Positions 1 to 6,747 of a stretch of 64,000 nucleotides of DNA are shown piece by piece. Each line of letters begins with the position of its first letter. Position 1 is the first letter of the stretch. Position numbers and translations under genes: made by a program. This DNA comes from Sphaerotilus montanus (GTDB lineage: Bacteria > Pseudomonadota > Gammaproteobacteria > Burkholderiales > Burkholderiaceae_C). The notes under the pieces were generated by a model. The model worked only from the letters and a program-made list of their open reading frames with translations, searched no databases and was not told where the DNA came from. The stretch covers positions 1,054,001-1,118,000 of the forward strand of contig NZ_JACCFH010000001.1 of NCBI RefSeq assembly GCF_013410775.1. Direction: 5' to 3'.

Positions 1-1
1 C

Positions 2-91
2 ACCCGCGCCGAGGCGTGGATGCTGGAACAGGCCGGCATCGAGCAACCCAGCGCCAGCGAGGAACCCGCCCGCCTGCGCGCTGTGCAGTAA
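2..91 (+). CDS. C-terminal 29 codons of an unidentified gene (cut by window edge)
   Basis: An open frame enters from the left edge and stops with TAA at 89-91. It gives a 29-residue polar tail ending ARLRAVQ. Nothing in this short tail identifies a family. It lies 26 bp upstream of the toxin gene on the same strand, so it probably belongs to the same mobile block. It could be the end of an integrase or another plasmid-type protein, but the sequence shown does not decide this. Confidence 0.4.
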   Translation, partial: TRAEAWMLEQAGIEQPSASEEPARLRAVQ

Positions 92-117
92 CATAGCAAA
101 AAGAGCATAATTTAGCC

Positions 118-435
118 ATGTGGACTGTTGCACTTCACCCCGAAGCGGAGCCCGAGTTGCTGGCGCTGCCTGACGACATGCGCGCCCGCTTCCTGCGCAT
201 TGCCGACATGCTGCAGGAGTTCGGCCCGCATCAAGTCGGGTTGCCCCACGTTCGCCCGCTGGAAGGCAAGCTGTGGGAGATGCGGATGCAGGGGCGTGAC
301 GGCATCGCCCGCGCCGTGTACGTGGCAATGCATGGCCGGCGCCTGCTGGTGTTGCATGTGTTCGTCAAGAAGACCCAGACCACACCCCGCAAGGCACTGG
401 ACGCCGCCCGCAAACGACTGGAGAACGCCCCATGA
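118..435 (+). CDS. RelE/HigB-like toxin (phage Gp49-like family)
   Basis: A 105-residue basic protein with the layout of the Gp49/HigB branch of the RelE/ParE toxins. An N-terminal helix rich in charged residues is followed by LEGKLWEMRM, then strands with ARAVYVAM and LLVLHVFVKK, and a C-terminal helix containing ARKRLE. Members of this family are ribosome-dependent mRNA endonucleases that are neutralised by a cognate HTH antitoxin; cleavage by this protein is inferred from the family. Its stop overlaps the start of the XRE antitoxin gene by ATGA at 432-435, so the pair is translationally coupled. The toxin-first order is that of HigBA modules. An AT-rich stretch with a -10-like CATAAT (106-111) lies just upstream of the ATG. 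Such modules typically stabilise mobile elements, which fits the surroundings. Confidence 0.85.
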   Translation: MWTVALHPEAEPELLALPDDMRARFLRIADMLQEFGPHQVGLPHVRPLEGKLWEMRMQGRDGIARAVYVAMHGRRLLVLHVFVKKTQTTPRKALDAARKRLENAP

Positions 436-716
436 AGACCCTGAACGACATCAAGGCCGAACTGCTGGCCGACCCTGCAACCCGTGCAGCCTATGACGCA
501 CTGGCGCCCGAGTTCGAGACGGCCCGCGAACTGGTGGCCGCCCGTGCCCGCGCTGGCTTGACGCAACAGCAGGTAGCCGAACGCATGGGCACGACGCAAA
601 GCACGATTGCCCGCATGGAAAGCGGCAGGCGCCCGCCGTCCCTGCGCACGGTGCAGCGGTACGCCCAGGCGCTTGGGTGCCGGGCTGTGGTGCGCATCGA
701 GCGCGCGCCCGCCTGA
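432..716 (+). CDS. XRE-family HTH antitoxin (HigA-like)
   Basis: A 94-residue protein with a helix-turn-helix of the XRE/Cro type in its middle (residues about 33-85): ARAGLTQQQVAERMGTTQST followed by IARMESGRR and a third-helix region LRTVQRYAQALG. It should bind and neutralise the toxin encoded immediately upstream and repress the shared promoter, as HigA proteins do. The start codon overlaps the toxin stop (ATGA). The N-terminal 30 residues, which contain DIKAELLADPATRAAYDAL, match the pre-HTH segment common in antitoxins paired with Gp49-like toxins. Confidence 0.88.
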   Translation: MKTLNDIKAELLADPATRAAYDALAPEFETARELVAARARAGLTQQQVAERMGTTQSTIARMESGRRPPSLRTVQRYAQALGCRAVVRIERAPA

Positions 717-816
717 GTTTCTGCCACGGATAGGCCCGCGTCGAAACCGGACCGAAAAGCGGGACAACCTCACCCGCCTGCCGTGGCACCTTAAACGAGG
801 CGCGTAGAGGTACGCA

Positions 817-1788
817 ATGATGGATATAAAGCCGGTTCTCGTTGTTGAGCGGGTTGATGAACAGACAGGGGAAAAGGTTTGGCAGGAGGCGCGCCCTTCC
901 GCATATCTTGAAATACCTGAAGCGGACCGTCTAAGGCTTAACCTTTTTCGTTTGATTGATGGCGCCTATACGCCCGAAGAGATAGGGCGGATTCATTCGC
1001 TGCCGAGGTTTGAAATTACCGCATTCGCGCAGGATATACCGAAGGAGTTACTAGGCCTCCCTCCCTGTAGCGAAGTGGTTTTGCGTTCATCATCATCCGA
1101 TGACGTAATAACGGTCGAGAATGCCATACAGAAATTCAGGCGCATCATTAGCCCGCCAGATAGGCTAACTGTTTTCGAGGCTGTCGGCCTTCTTGAGCGT
1201 TACGGCATTCAACCGCCGCCGACCGGAAAAACTCACGGGCCATTCAGGATTGACCCTCTTCAATGGCTGTGCAGAGAAGTGGAAGCGGGCAGGCTGGTTT
1301 TCAACGACCATGGCGGACTGAGAATCGAGCCGGGCGAGTATGCGGGGCATTTCGGTCTGTATGGCGAAACGACAAGCAGGAAAGAGCTGAACGCATGGCT
1401 TGAGCGTATCGGGCATCTGCACCGCATTCCTGAGCCAGTAGCGCCATCCGTTGCCGTGGATGCATCTACCCCTGCACCAAGCGCCAGCGCGCCCGCCGTG
1501 GCCGTTCCTGAGCGTGTGGCGGCCCCGGTTGCAGACCCCGATGAAACCACGCAAGAGAGGCAAGACCGGCGCTTGCGCGAACTGCGCGCCGATGGGGCGG
1601 AATTCATAGTGACCGACAGGGAGAAACGGCACGGACAGGTGCGGGGGGGGAGGCGTGGCGCGCTCGCAAGGCTGACAGCGCGTGAACAGGCCGCAGGCAG
1701 GCCGATGAGCACCAAGGATGGGGTGCGGCAAGACCTTGTGAGCGCGGTTATGCGCGAGGTAGGGCGCAACGGGAGACTATCCCGATGA
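817..1788 (+). CDS. hypothetical protein, lower-G+C gene of the mobile block
   Basis: A 323-residue protein that I do not recognise. The start has two adjacent ATG codons, with GAGG nearby upstream in GTAGAGGTACGCA. Residues about 1-200 look globular. Residues about 205-245 are an Ala/Pro/Val-rich linker. The C-terminal third is strongly charged and basic (RQDRRLRELRADG, TDREKRHG), which suggests DNA or RNA contact. The first 600 bases are visibly poorer in G+C and use codons such as ATA, TTA and AAA that core genes in this window avoid, a sign of transfer. A run of seven to eight G near 1646-1653 could be a slippage site, but the frame stays open. No membrane segment or signal peptide is visible. 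Confidence 0.6.
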   Translation: MMDIKPVLVVERVDEQTGEKVWQEARPSAYLEIPEADRLRLNLFRLIDGAYTPEEIGRIHSLPRFEITAFAQDIPKELLGLPPCSEVVLRSSSSDDVITVENAIQKFRRIISPPDRLTVFEAVGLLERYGIQPPPTGKTHGPFRIDPLQWLCREVEAGRLVFNDHGGLRIEPGEYAGHFGLYGETTSRKELNAWLERIGHLHRIPEPVAPSVAVDASTPAPSASAPAVAVPERVAAPVADPDETTQERQDRRLRELRADGAEFIVTDREKRHGQVRGGRRGALARLTAREQAAGRPMSTKDGVRQDLVSAVMREVGRNGRLSR

Positions 1789-1800
1789 ACGGGAGACGTT

Positions 1801-1854
1801 GACGGGATAGGGTAGCCCGTCGAGACATTGAGCATCTTTCCCCGTTGGAAGATG
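1801..1854 (+). repeat. two small hairpins ahead of the excisionase-like gene
   Basis: A perfect 6-bp inverted repeat GACGGG/CCCGTC (1801-1806 and 1816-1821, 9-nt loop) is followed by a near-inverted repeat CATCTTTCC/GGAAGATG (1833-1841 and 1847-1854). They lie between the stop of the preceding gene and the ribosome-binding site of the next. They may form a weak terminator, an operator or part of a transfer origin; the sequence does not distinguish these. Confidence 0.4.
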
Positions 1855-1857
1855 TTC

Positions 1858-2130
1858 ATGCAAGCTGATACCGCTACCGCAAAACCCCGAGGCCGTCGCC
1901 CCCGCGACCGCTCGATTCCCCGGACCTTCACGCCGCTGGCGCTGGAAACCCGGACCCATATCACCACCGAAGAGGCCGCGCACCATCTGAATCTGCGCCC
2001 GCAGACGCTGCGCGCTCACGCATGTTTCGAGACGGGAGTTATCCGCCCGCATCGCATCCCCGGATGCAGTGGCCTGCTTTGGCCTGTGGCTGAAATTAGC
2101 CGCGTGCTGGGTCTGGAGGTGGCGCAATGA
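1858..2130 (+). CDS. excisionase-like helix-turn-helix DNA-binding protein
   Basis: A 90-residue basic protein. The N-terminus is an unstructured Arg/Pro-rich tail (PRGRRPRDRS). The second half holds a MerR/Xis-like winged HTH: ITTEEAAHHLNLRPQTLRAH, then a wing region IRPHRIPG and LLWPVAEISRVLG. Small proteins of this form act as excisionases or transcription regulators of integrated elements. I prefer ATG 1858 because GGAAG lies about 6 nt before it; a TTG at 1828 and an ATG at 1852 are in frame upstream. The stop overlaps the next start by ATGA, so it heads a coupled three-gene set that ends in the relaxase. Confidence 0.6.
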   Translation: MQADTATAKPRGRRPRDRSIPRTFTPLALETRTHITTEEAAHHLNLRPQTLRAHACFETGVIRPHRIPGCSGLLWPVAEISRVLGLEVAQ

Positions 2131-2513
2131 AGAAGCGCCCGACCCCCACGAATGGAAAGCCGAGCGCGCAGACGAGCCGCAAGGATACCCGGCAAGAGAT
2201 TCAGACGGACCTTTTCGGGGGTGCCGCAGAGGCGCCGCGCAGTCTGCCGAATCCGGGAACCCAGCCCCGCAAAGCGTTGGAATACTTCGCAGCGGGTGAC
2301 CGTTCCACATGCCCTGAGTGGGAAATAAAAACAGGCTCTTGGCGCTTGTCCGCTCATGTTTGGCAGTTGCACCACCTGCACGGATGGGGTTTCAATAACC
2401 GAGAAATTCCGGCGCCGACGATAGCCTGCCCAGGTAGAACAATCACCAGCTACGGGCTATCGAGGAAAGACATTCCGATTGCGCGCAAGATGCTGAAAGG
2501 TGGCCGGAAATGA
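2127..2513 (+). CDS. hypothetical protein between the HTH gene and the relaxase
   Basis: A 128-residue basic protein with no family that I can name. The first 45 residues are low-complexity and polar (PTPTNGKPSAQTSRK). The rest has several aromatic residues (WEIKTGSW, WQLHHLHGWGF) and a lysine-rich end (ARKMLKGGRK). A strong GGAGG precedes the ATG. It overlaps both neighbours by four bases (ATGA at 2127-2130 and 2510-2513). This coupling with a MobV relaxase suggests a role in mobilization or its control, but that is inference from position only. Confidence 0.55.
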   Translation: MKKRPTPTNGKPSAQTSRKDTRQEIQTDLFGGAAEAPRSLPNPGTQPRKALEYFAAGDRSTCPEWEIKTGSWRLSAHVWQLHHLHGWGFNNREIPAPTIACPGRTITSYGLSRKDIPIARKMLKGGRK

Positions 2514-3064
2514 CCGCCGGCGCCGACAAGGCGATGAACCCCGACGAATGGAGAGCCGGCCTGTGGTTCGCAGGCAAGGCGCTGAACGTCAAGACCGTTC
2601 GACGCGCCGCCGACTTCGGCGAGGTGCTGCCGGTCTGTCTGTCGCACAACCTGCGGGAAGGCAACGAGGCGCACCGCCACCGTAGCCCCATTGACCCGAC
2701 GCGCAGGGGCTTAAACGAGGTTTTGCGGGGTCCTGCGAGCCTGCCCGTAGCCGTGGAACTGGTGCGCAATGCCTTCGATGAGCTGGGCATTGTCCCGGCT
2801 CGTGCGGACGCCATCGCCGGTATCGAGCTGATGTTTCAACCGCCTGACGGACACGACACGTCCGCGTTCTGGTCTGAGTGCCTCCGCTGGGTAGATGGCC
2901 GTTATCAACACGTCGTCAGTGCTGTGGTCCATCGCGACCAGAAACGGGCACACATGCACATCATTGCTTTGGCCGTGGCCGATGGAAGACTGGCCGGGAA
3001 CACGCTCACGTCAGGCGTCAACCTGCTGCAGCGCCAGCGACGCGAGTTCATGGGGCACTTCTAG
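2510..3064 (+). pseudogene. 5' part of a MobV (Pre/Mob) relaxase interrupted by an IS element
   Basis: The first 181 codons of a plasmid mobilization relaxase. Two Pre/Mob signatures are visible: the N-terminal motif HNLREGNEAHRHRSPIDP (residues about 46-65) and the metal-binding motif VVHRDQKRAHMHIIAL (about 141-156), which corresponds to the HxDE...PHMH of pMV158 MobM. These enzymes nick oriT during conjugative mobilization. After residue 181 (the ATG at 3050-3052) the frame runs into the IS end and stops after three IS-encoded codons. Removing the IS and one CATG copy joins this frame exactly to the open frame beginning at 4333, giving an intact protein of about 359 residues. The gene was therefore whole before insertion. 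The truncated product keeps the presumed metal-binding histidines but loses the rest. Confidence 0.85.
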
Positions 3065-3076
3065 AAACCGACCCTG
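3053..3076 (+). repeat. left terminal inverted repeat of the IS; CATG duplication at 3049-3052
   Basis: It begins GGGCACTTCTAGAAACCG and continues through a mismatched base to CCCTG. It is the reverse complement of 4308-4331 at 23 of 24 positions. The preceding CATG is repeated after the right end. Confidence 0.92.
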
Positions 3077-3116
3077 ACCGCCACCTGAGCCGCGCGCTGC
3101 GGCAAGATGCCGCCCC

Positions 3117-4196
3117 ATGATCACACCCCGCACCAAGCCATCGAGCTTCTTTCCTGAGGAGGCCGCGGACGACCTGTTCGTGGTGCAGCAGCGCAAGGCC
3201 AAGCTGGAGGGCTACGTGCAGACGCTGGCGGCGATGGACGAACTGATCGACTTCGCAGCGATGGCCTCGGCGGTGGACAAGGCCTGCCCTCGCGCTGACC
3301 GCAGCAAGGGCGGACGCCCGCCGTACCCGACCGAGGCGCTGGTGCGCATGGTGTTCCTGCAGGGGCTGTACAACCTGTCGGACGAGCAGTGCGAGCACCA
3401 GGTGCTGGACAGGCTGAGCTTCCAGCGCTTCTGCCGGCTGGACGGCGCGCTGAACATTCCGGACGCACGCACGCTGTGGAACTTCCGGCAGCGGCTGGCC
3501 GAAGGCGGGCTGGGCGGCCGGGCGATTTTCGAGGCGTTGAGCCAGCAGTTGCAGCGGCACGGCTTCATCCCGAGGGGCGGGCAGATCGTGGACGCCAGCA
3601 TCGTGCAGGCGCCGATCACGCAGGCCAACGCCCGGGAGCGCGAGGCGCTGAACAAGGGGGAGGCGCCCGAGGGCTGGAGCAAGAAGCGCCTGGCGCACAC
3701 CGACCGGGACGCGCGCTGGACGCAAAAGCACGGCAAGTCGTACTACGGCTACAAGCTGCACGGCAACGTGGACGCACGCTACAAGCTGATCCGCCAGATG
3801 AAGATCACGGCGGCCAACGCCGACGACGGACAGCAACTGCCCGACGTGCTGCAGGTGGCGAATACGCGCAAGCGGCTGCTGGCCGACCGGGGCTACGACA
3901 GCGCGGCCAACCGCCAGACGCTGCAGCAGCACGGACTGGCCGACGGCATCGCACGTCGCGCCAAGCCAGGGCAGACGGCCAAGGTTCGACTCAAGCAGCG
4001 CAACAAGACGATCAACCGCACGCGGGCGCGGGTCGAGCACGTCTTTGCGGCGCTGAGCCAGCAGGGCGGCAAGTGCGTGCGGGCGATGACGCTGGCGCGC
4101 AATGCGCTGGCGATCACGCTGCAGTGCGCGGCCTACAACGCACGCAGGCTGGTGTGGCTGGTCAAGAGCGCAGGTCCGTCCGCACAGCCCGCGTGA
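3117..4196 (+). CDS. IS5-family DDE transposase
   Basis: A 359-residue transposase, full length for the IS5 family. Residues about 50-120 are the InsH-type N-terminal domain (DUF772) with GGRPPYPTEALVRMVFLQ and LSDEQCEHQVLDRLSFQRF. The RNase H-like catalytic part carries the DDE residues in IVDASIV (first Asp), LLADRGYDS (second Asp) and RARVEHVFA (Glu), with the DDE_Tnp_1 signature YYGYKLHGNVD between them. The start ATG is 41 bp inside the left inverted repeat. Nothing is broken, so the element could still be active. Transposases of this family move the element by cut-and-paste. Confidence 0.95.
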   Translation: MITPRTKPSSFFPEEAADDLFVVQQRKAKLEGYVQTLAAMDELIDFAAMASAVDKACPRADRSKGGRPPYPTEALVRMVFLQGLYNLSDEQCEHQVLDRLSFQRFCRLDGALNIPDARTLWNFRQRLAEGGLGGRAIFEALSQQLQRHGFIPRGGQIVDASIVQAPITQANAREREALNKGEAPEGWSKKRLAHTDRDARWTQKHGKSYYGYKLHGNVDARYKLIRQMKITAANADDGQQLPDVLQVANTRKRLLADRGYDSAANRQTLQQHGLADGIARRAKPGQTAKVRLKQRNKTINRTRARVEHVFAALSQQGGKCVRAMTLARNALAITLQCAAYNARRLVWLVKSAGPSAQPA

Positions 4197-4207
4197 GGGG
4201 CAAAACC

Positions 4208-4229
4208 CCGTCGCGGGGTACCGCGACGG
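4208..4229 (+). terminator. strong hairpin after the transposase gene
   Basis: A perfect 9-bp stem CCGTCGCGG/CCGCGACGG with a 4-nt GGTA loop lies 12 bp after the transposase stop. It lacks a clear T-tract. It probably limits read-through out of the transposase gene. Confidence 0.55.
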
Positions 4230-4307
4230 TGGGGACAGGGGCTCGCCGCCGTCATCCACTGCTCGTCTGAGCTGGATTTGTGCAGGCTCAGACCAGGTTC
4301 AGGGCTG

Positions 4308-4331
4308 CAGGGCCGGTTTCTAGAAGTGCCC
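4308..4331 (-). repeat. right terminal inverted repeat of the IS; CATG duplication at 4332-4335
   Basis: It reads outward as CGGTTTCTAGAAGTGCCC and is followed by CATG, the second copy of the target duplication. The ATG inside this duplication is in frame with the rest of the relaxase. Confidence 0.92.
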
Positions 4332-4332
4332 C

Positions 4333-4872
4333 ATGGCGCACGTCTTCGCAACCCTCGGACTGCGACCGAACAGGCGAGCCGCTGACCCATTGAAACGGCT
4401 GGCGCTGTCCACGGGCAAGGGCGCGCGGACTGCCGCAGGAGCCGCAAGCCGAGACGCAGAACTAAGCCGAAAAGCTGGTGCCGACTGGAAGCGGGCTGAT
4501 GTGTGCATGGGGGTCGGTGCCGTCGATGTGCATGGGGGTCTGTCGGTCGCAACGGGCAACCCCCATGCACACCAAAAAGGGCAACCCCCTTATTGCGCAG
4601 TGCTTCCCCTCACCCAAGCCGTCACGGAAAACGGGCCACAAACGCCTGTTTTCGAGGCCACGCCAGCCACACCGATGACGCCATGCCCGAAGCCCCTCCA
4701 AGCGGGCAAAACGGGCACCCAAGGCGACACGCAGGACACCGCCGCAAGGCTGGAAAACATCGGGCGCCTGTTCGCTCGCTGCCGCGCCATTACCGCACCG
4801 AAGACCGCCGACAACTGGCGCCACCGCCGCCCGCCTGCCGTGCTGACGCCGACCCTTTCGGGCTGGTGCTGA
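4333..4872 (+). pseudogene. 3' part of the IS-interrupted MobV relaxase
   Basis: 179 codons continuing the relaxase frame beyond the IS. The junction reads ...RREFM|AHVFATLGLRPNRR, which fits the Pre/Mob pattern after the histidine motif. The remaining 150 residues are low-complexity and basic, as in the variable C-termini of small mobilization proteins. The ATG at 4333 comes from the target duplication and could start a fragment, but no ribosome-binding site is visible there. A short direct and inverted repeat cluster (4501-4572) lies within this part. Confidence 0.75.
4501..4572 (+). repeat. direct and inverted repeats of a TGTGCATGGGGGTC unit
   Basis: TGTGCATGGGGGTC occurs at 4502-4515 and again at 4527-4540 (25-bp period). 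The reverse complement of GTGTGCATGGGGGT (4501-4514) lies at 4559-4572. All are 14-bp exact matches within the relaxase 3' part. They could be binding sites for a replication or transfer protein, or a chance product of low-complexity coding sequence. Confidence 0.5.
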
Positions 4873-4879
4873 CCCACGC

Positions 4880-5833
4880 ATGAACACCACACCGAAAGCA
4901 AACGCCATGACCGCTACCGCCAACACCATGAACGCCTACGTGACCGAAACCGAACTCCGCGACCTGCTGCAAGCCGGCCCGACGATTGAACAGTTCGAGG
5001 CAGTGATTCCGCGCCTGCCCTGCGACCTGCGCCAGTTCAGCGACCGCCTAGCCGACCTGCACGGCAATACCGAAGCAGAGGCCCGGCAAGCCATCCAGAA
5101 GGCTCTACAGGCCTGCGCCCGGCCCGGCTGCACTATCGGTGACGACTTCGCCGCGCTGATTGACCAGACGCTGACCGACCACGCCGCAGCACGCACGGGC
5201 ACCTATGCCGAGGAACGCGCTTTCCTGCTGGAAGACCTGCGCGAAGCCGTGGCCGCTGACGATGAGGCGGGGCTGGCCGTGGCGCTGGGCATGGCGCCAT
5301 TCAGCGCCAGCACCTACGCCGCCAGCCTGCGCACGCTGGCCGATGCGATGAACCCGGATGAGCTGGCAGACCCGGAGCGTGTGCAGGCTGCGCGAGTGCG
5401 TGCCCTGCGTGGTGCTGCTACCGGGCTGCTTGACGATGAGCTGATAGGCGCCATCCTGACCGCGCTGGATGCATGGGCCGTGCTGCACGCCGAGACACCG
5501 CACCAGAAGGCCATTCGAGAGGCTTTCAAGGAGGCCCGCACCCTCATGGACACGCTGGGGGAGGATGACCCGCGCACGCTGGATGCAGTCATCAAAGCCG
5601 TGAACCTGAAGGAACCCGGCTGCTGTAGCCGGATGCTGGCTGAGTGCGGAATTCAGATGCCGAAGCCTGACCGCTGCACCGATGACGGGGAACCGCTGTA
5701 CAGCCTGGAGGCCATCGCCGCTGCACTGGACGCGGACCCGGACGACCTGGAAGAGCATGCCCGCGAACTGGAGGCGCTGGGTATCGGTGGCGTTGTGCGC
5801 GTGGCCGGCGACAACACGCACACGCTGCAATGA
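4880..5833 (+). CDS. hypothetical acidic protein of the mobile block
   Basis: A 317-residue, strongly acidic, mostly helical protein with many Ala, Leu, Asp and Glu residues and no family that I recognise. Two Met codons follow closely (residues 10 and 17), so the start is uncertain; the region before the first ATG has no clear ribosome-binding site. The last 50 residues (EPLYSLEAIAAALDADPDDL, then EEHARELEALGI) resemble a small winged-helix fold, but this is only a pattern impression. Its stop overlaps the next tiny frame by ATGA at 5830-5833, so it belongs to a coupled set of three. Confidence 0.55.
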   Translation: MNTTPKANAMTATANTMNAYVTETELRDLLQAGPTIEQFEAVIPRLPCDLRQFSDRLADLHGNTEAEARQAIQKALQACARPGCTIGDDFAALIDQTLTDHAAARTGTYAEERAFLLEDLREAVAADDEAGLAVALGMAPFSASTYAASLRTLADAMNPDELADPERVQAARVRALRGAATGLLDDELIGAILTALDAWAVLHAETPHQKAIREAFKEARTLMDTLGEDDPRTLDAVIKAVNLKEPGCCSRMLAECGIQMPKPDRCTDDGEPLYSLEAIAAALDADPDDLEEHARELEALGIGGVVRVAGDNTHTLQ

Positions 5834-5913
5834 GCGACATCACCGCCCTCCTGACCGGCTGCGCGCTTGCGTGGTGGATTGTCGAAGCCATTGCCCAGGC
5901 GCTCGCACGATGA
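5830..5913 (+). CDS. 27-residue hydrophobic small protein coupled to both neighbours
   Basis: ATG at 5830 opens a 27-codon frame (MSDITALLTGCALAWWIVEA, then IAQALAR) that ends TGA at 5911-5913. It overlaps the upstream gene by ATGA (5830-5833) and the downstream gene by ATGA (5910-5913). The stretch LLTGCALAWWIVEAIAQAL could form a single short membrane helix. The exact four-base overlap on each side is the best argument that it is translated. Function unknown. Confidence 0.45.
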   Translation: MSDITALLTGCALAWWIVEAIAQALAR

Positions 5914-6134
5914 CCGAAGCCGGCCGCCGTTGGAGTGAGATGGTCAACGCGCTGGCCGGCGAACCGCTGGCGCTGCCCGTCGTGAATGCCCCGTGTCGGC
6001 GCTTTGACCGAGAGGAAGAGGCCGAACGAATGGACGCGCTGCTAGAGCTGGTGTTCGGTGAGTCCACGCCGCAGCAGAGGAAGGAGCTACGGGCCGCCGC
6101 TGGCATCGGACGACGCAAGAGGGGAAGCGTCTGA
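5910..6134 (+). CDS. small hypothetical protein, last gene before the tRNA boundary
   Basis: A 74-residue charged protein that I do not recognise. It contains RREEEAERMDALLELVFG-like acidic helices and a basic end (GIGRRKRGSV). The frame stays open upstream to 5682, but that part overlaps the coding frame of the 317-residue protein. The ATG at 5910 coincides with the upstream stop (ATGA), so I take it as the start. It is the last open frame before a 480-bp repeat-rich non-coding stretch. Confidence 0.5.
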   Translation: MTEAGRRWSEMVNALAGEPLALPVVNAPCRRFDREEEAERMDALLELVFGESTPQQRKELRAAAGIGRRKRGSV

Positions 6135-6310
6135 GTTAACAGGCCGATACAGGCGAGCAGAGATGCAACACCCGTGTTGCGTCAGACGGTAAAAACGTAA
6201 CCGCCAAGAGGCCAGCCGATGCGCTGGCCTTGTCGCTTCTGCTGGCGCTGAGGTTCACGCCCCGTGTATTTGCATCGGGAAACATGGCCCGGTACCGTGT
6301 TCCTAGCTGC

Positions 6311-6395
6311 CCTACCTGCTGGTAGGTCAAGTTCTCCCCTTGTCGGGGGAATGCCACGCCGAATCGAGCCGGCCCCTTTGCTACCAGCAGGTAGG
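6311..6395. repeat. 15-bp inverted repeat pair with self-complementary arms
   Basis: CCTACCTGCTGGTAG (6311-6325) recurs as its reverse complement CTACCAGCAGGTAGG (6381-6395). Each arm also folds on itself (CCTACC/GGTAGG). It may be a recombinase or replication-protein binding site. Confidence 0.55.
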
Positions 6396-6426
6396 AAACC
6401 CATGCCCCGACATGCGCCACCGTTCA

Positions 6427-6441
6427 GGGGAGCAGCTCCCC
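6427..6441. repeat. 15-bp palindrome
   Basis: GGGGAGC-A-GCTCCCC, a perfect 7-bp inverted repeat around one base, about 175 bp from the tRNA 3' end and part of the same repeat-rich stretch. Confidence 0.5.
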
Positions 6442-6616
6442 AAAACGGGGGAGCAGATGCCGACGCTGCTGGCGCTGCCTTCTGTGCTGCGATGCTGACG
6501 CGGTGAAAGCGCCACGCCGAAGGGCCACCGTGGAGAAGTGCGTACATGGACGCTTACATGGAAGCACCGCACCGACTGCGACAGACGCCGAACCGCGCCT
6601 AAGTCCTTGATTTGAT

Positions 6617-6694
6617 TGGTAGGCCGCCCGTGAGTCGAACACGGCACCAACAGATTATGAGTCTGCTGCTCTAACCAACATGAGCTAGCGGCCC
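6617..6694 (-). tRNA. tRNA-Met (CAU), probable integration site of the island
   Basis: On the minus strand the sequence folds as a complete 78-nt tRNA including CCA. The acceptor GGGCCGC pairs with GCGGCCT (one G-U). The D-stem is GCTC/GAGC, the anticodon stem GCAGA/TCTGT with loop CTCATAA (anticodon CAT), and the T-stem CCGTG/CACGG with loop TTCGACT. An elongator tRNA-Met is most likely; a CAU-reading tRNA-Ile with modified C34 cannot be excluded from sequence alone. Its 3' end faces the mobile block, the usual orientation for tRNA-targeted integration. Confidence 0.9.
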
Positions 6695-6714
6695 CCGGAA
6701 GAAGGACCGCAATT

Positions 6715-6740
6715 GTAGGGTCTTTTCATTTTCACCCTAC
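6715..6740. terminator. hairpin between hrcA and the tRNA gene
   Basis: GTAGGGT (6715-6721) pairs with ACCCTAC (6734-6740) across a T-rich 12-nt loop, just after the hrcA stop. It could end hrcA transcription; the stem is short and the T-tract lies in the loop. Confidence 0.35.
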
Positions 6741-6747
6741 GCCCACC

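Larger units (their letters stand above)
3053..4331 (+). mobile_element. complete IS5-family insertion sequence, 1,279 bp
   Basis: The element is bounded by 24-bp terminal inverted repeats (23/24 matching) and carries one intact DDE transposase gene. The 4-bp sequence CATG stands directly outside both ends (3049-3052 and 4332-4335), the expected target duplication. Intact ends, target duplication and an unbroken transposase indicate a recent insertion. The family call rests on the transposase. IS5-group elements often duplicate 4 bp, though usually a CTAG/YTAR-type target rather than CATG, so the subgroup is uncertain. Confidence 0.92.
6135..6616. other. non-coding, repeat-rich end of the mobile block
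   Basis: 482 bp without a convincing gene. It holds several inverted repeats: a 15-bp pair at 6311-6325 and 6381-6395, each also an internal palindrome, and a palindrome at 6427-6441. This fits a control, origin or attachment region at an island end next to the tRNA. I see no exact duplicate of the tRNA 3' end inside 1-6616, so the other attachment site should be outside the window. Confidence 0.5.

Noticed and set aside
1101-1116. TGACGTAATAACGGTC occurs exactly here and again at 33752-33767
   Set aside because: One exact 16-mer match is about what chance gives in 64 kb, and the two contexts (coding sequence of an unknown gene and the region upstream of the exopolysaccharide cluster) share nothing else.
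3061-4332. Relaxase inactivation by frameshift
   Set aside because: The frame is intact on both sides. The break is fully explained by the IS element and its CATG duplication.
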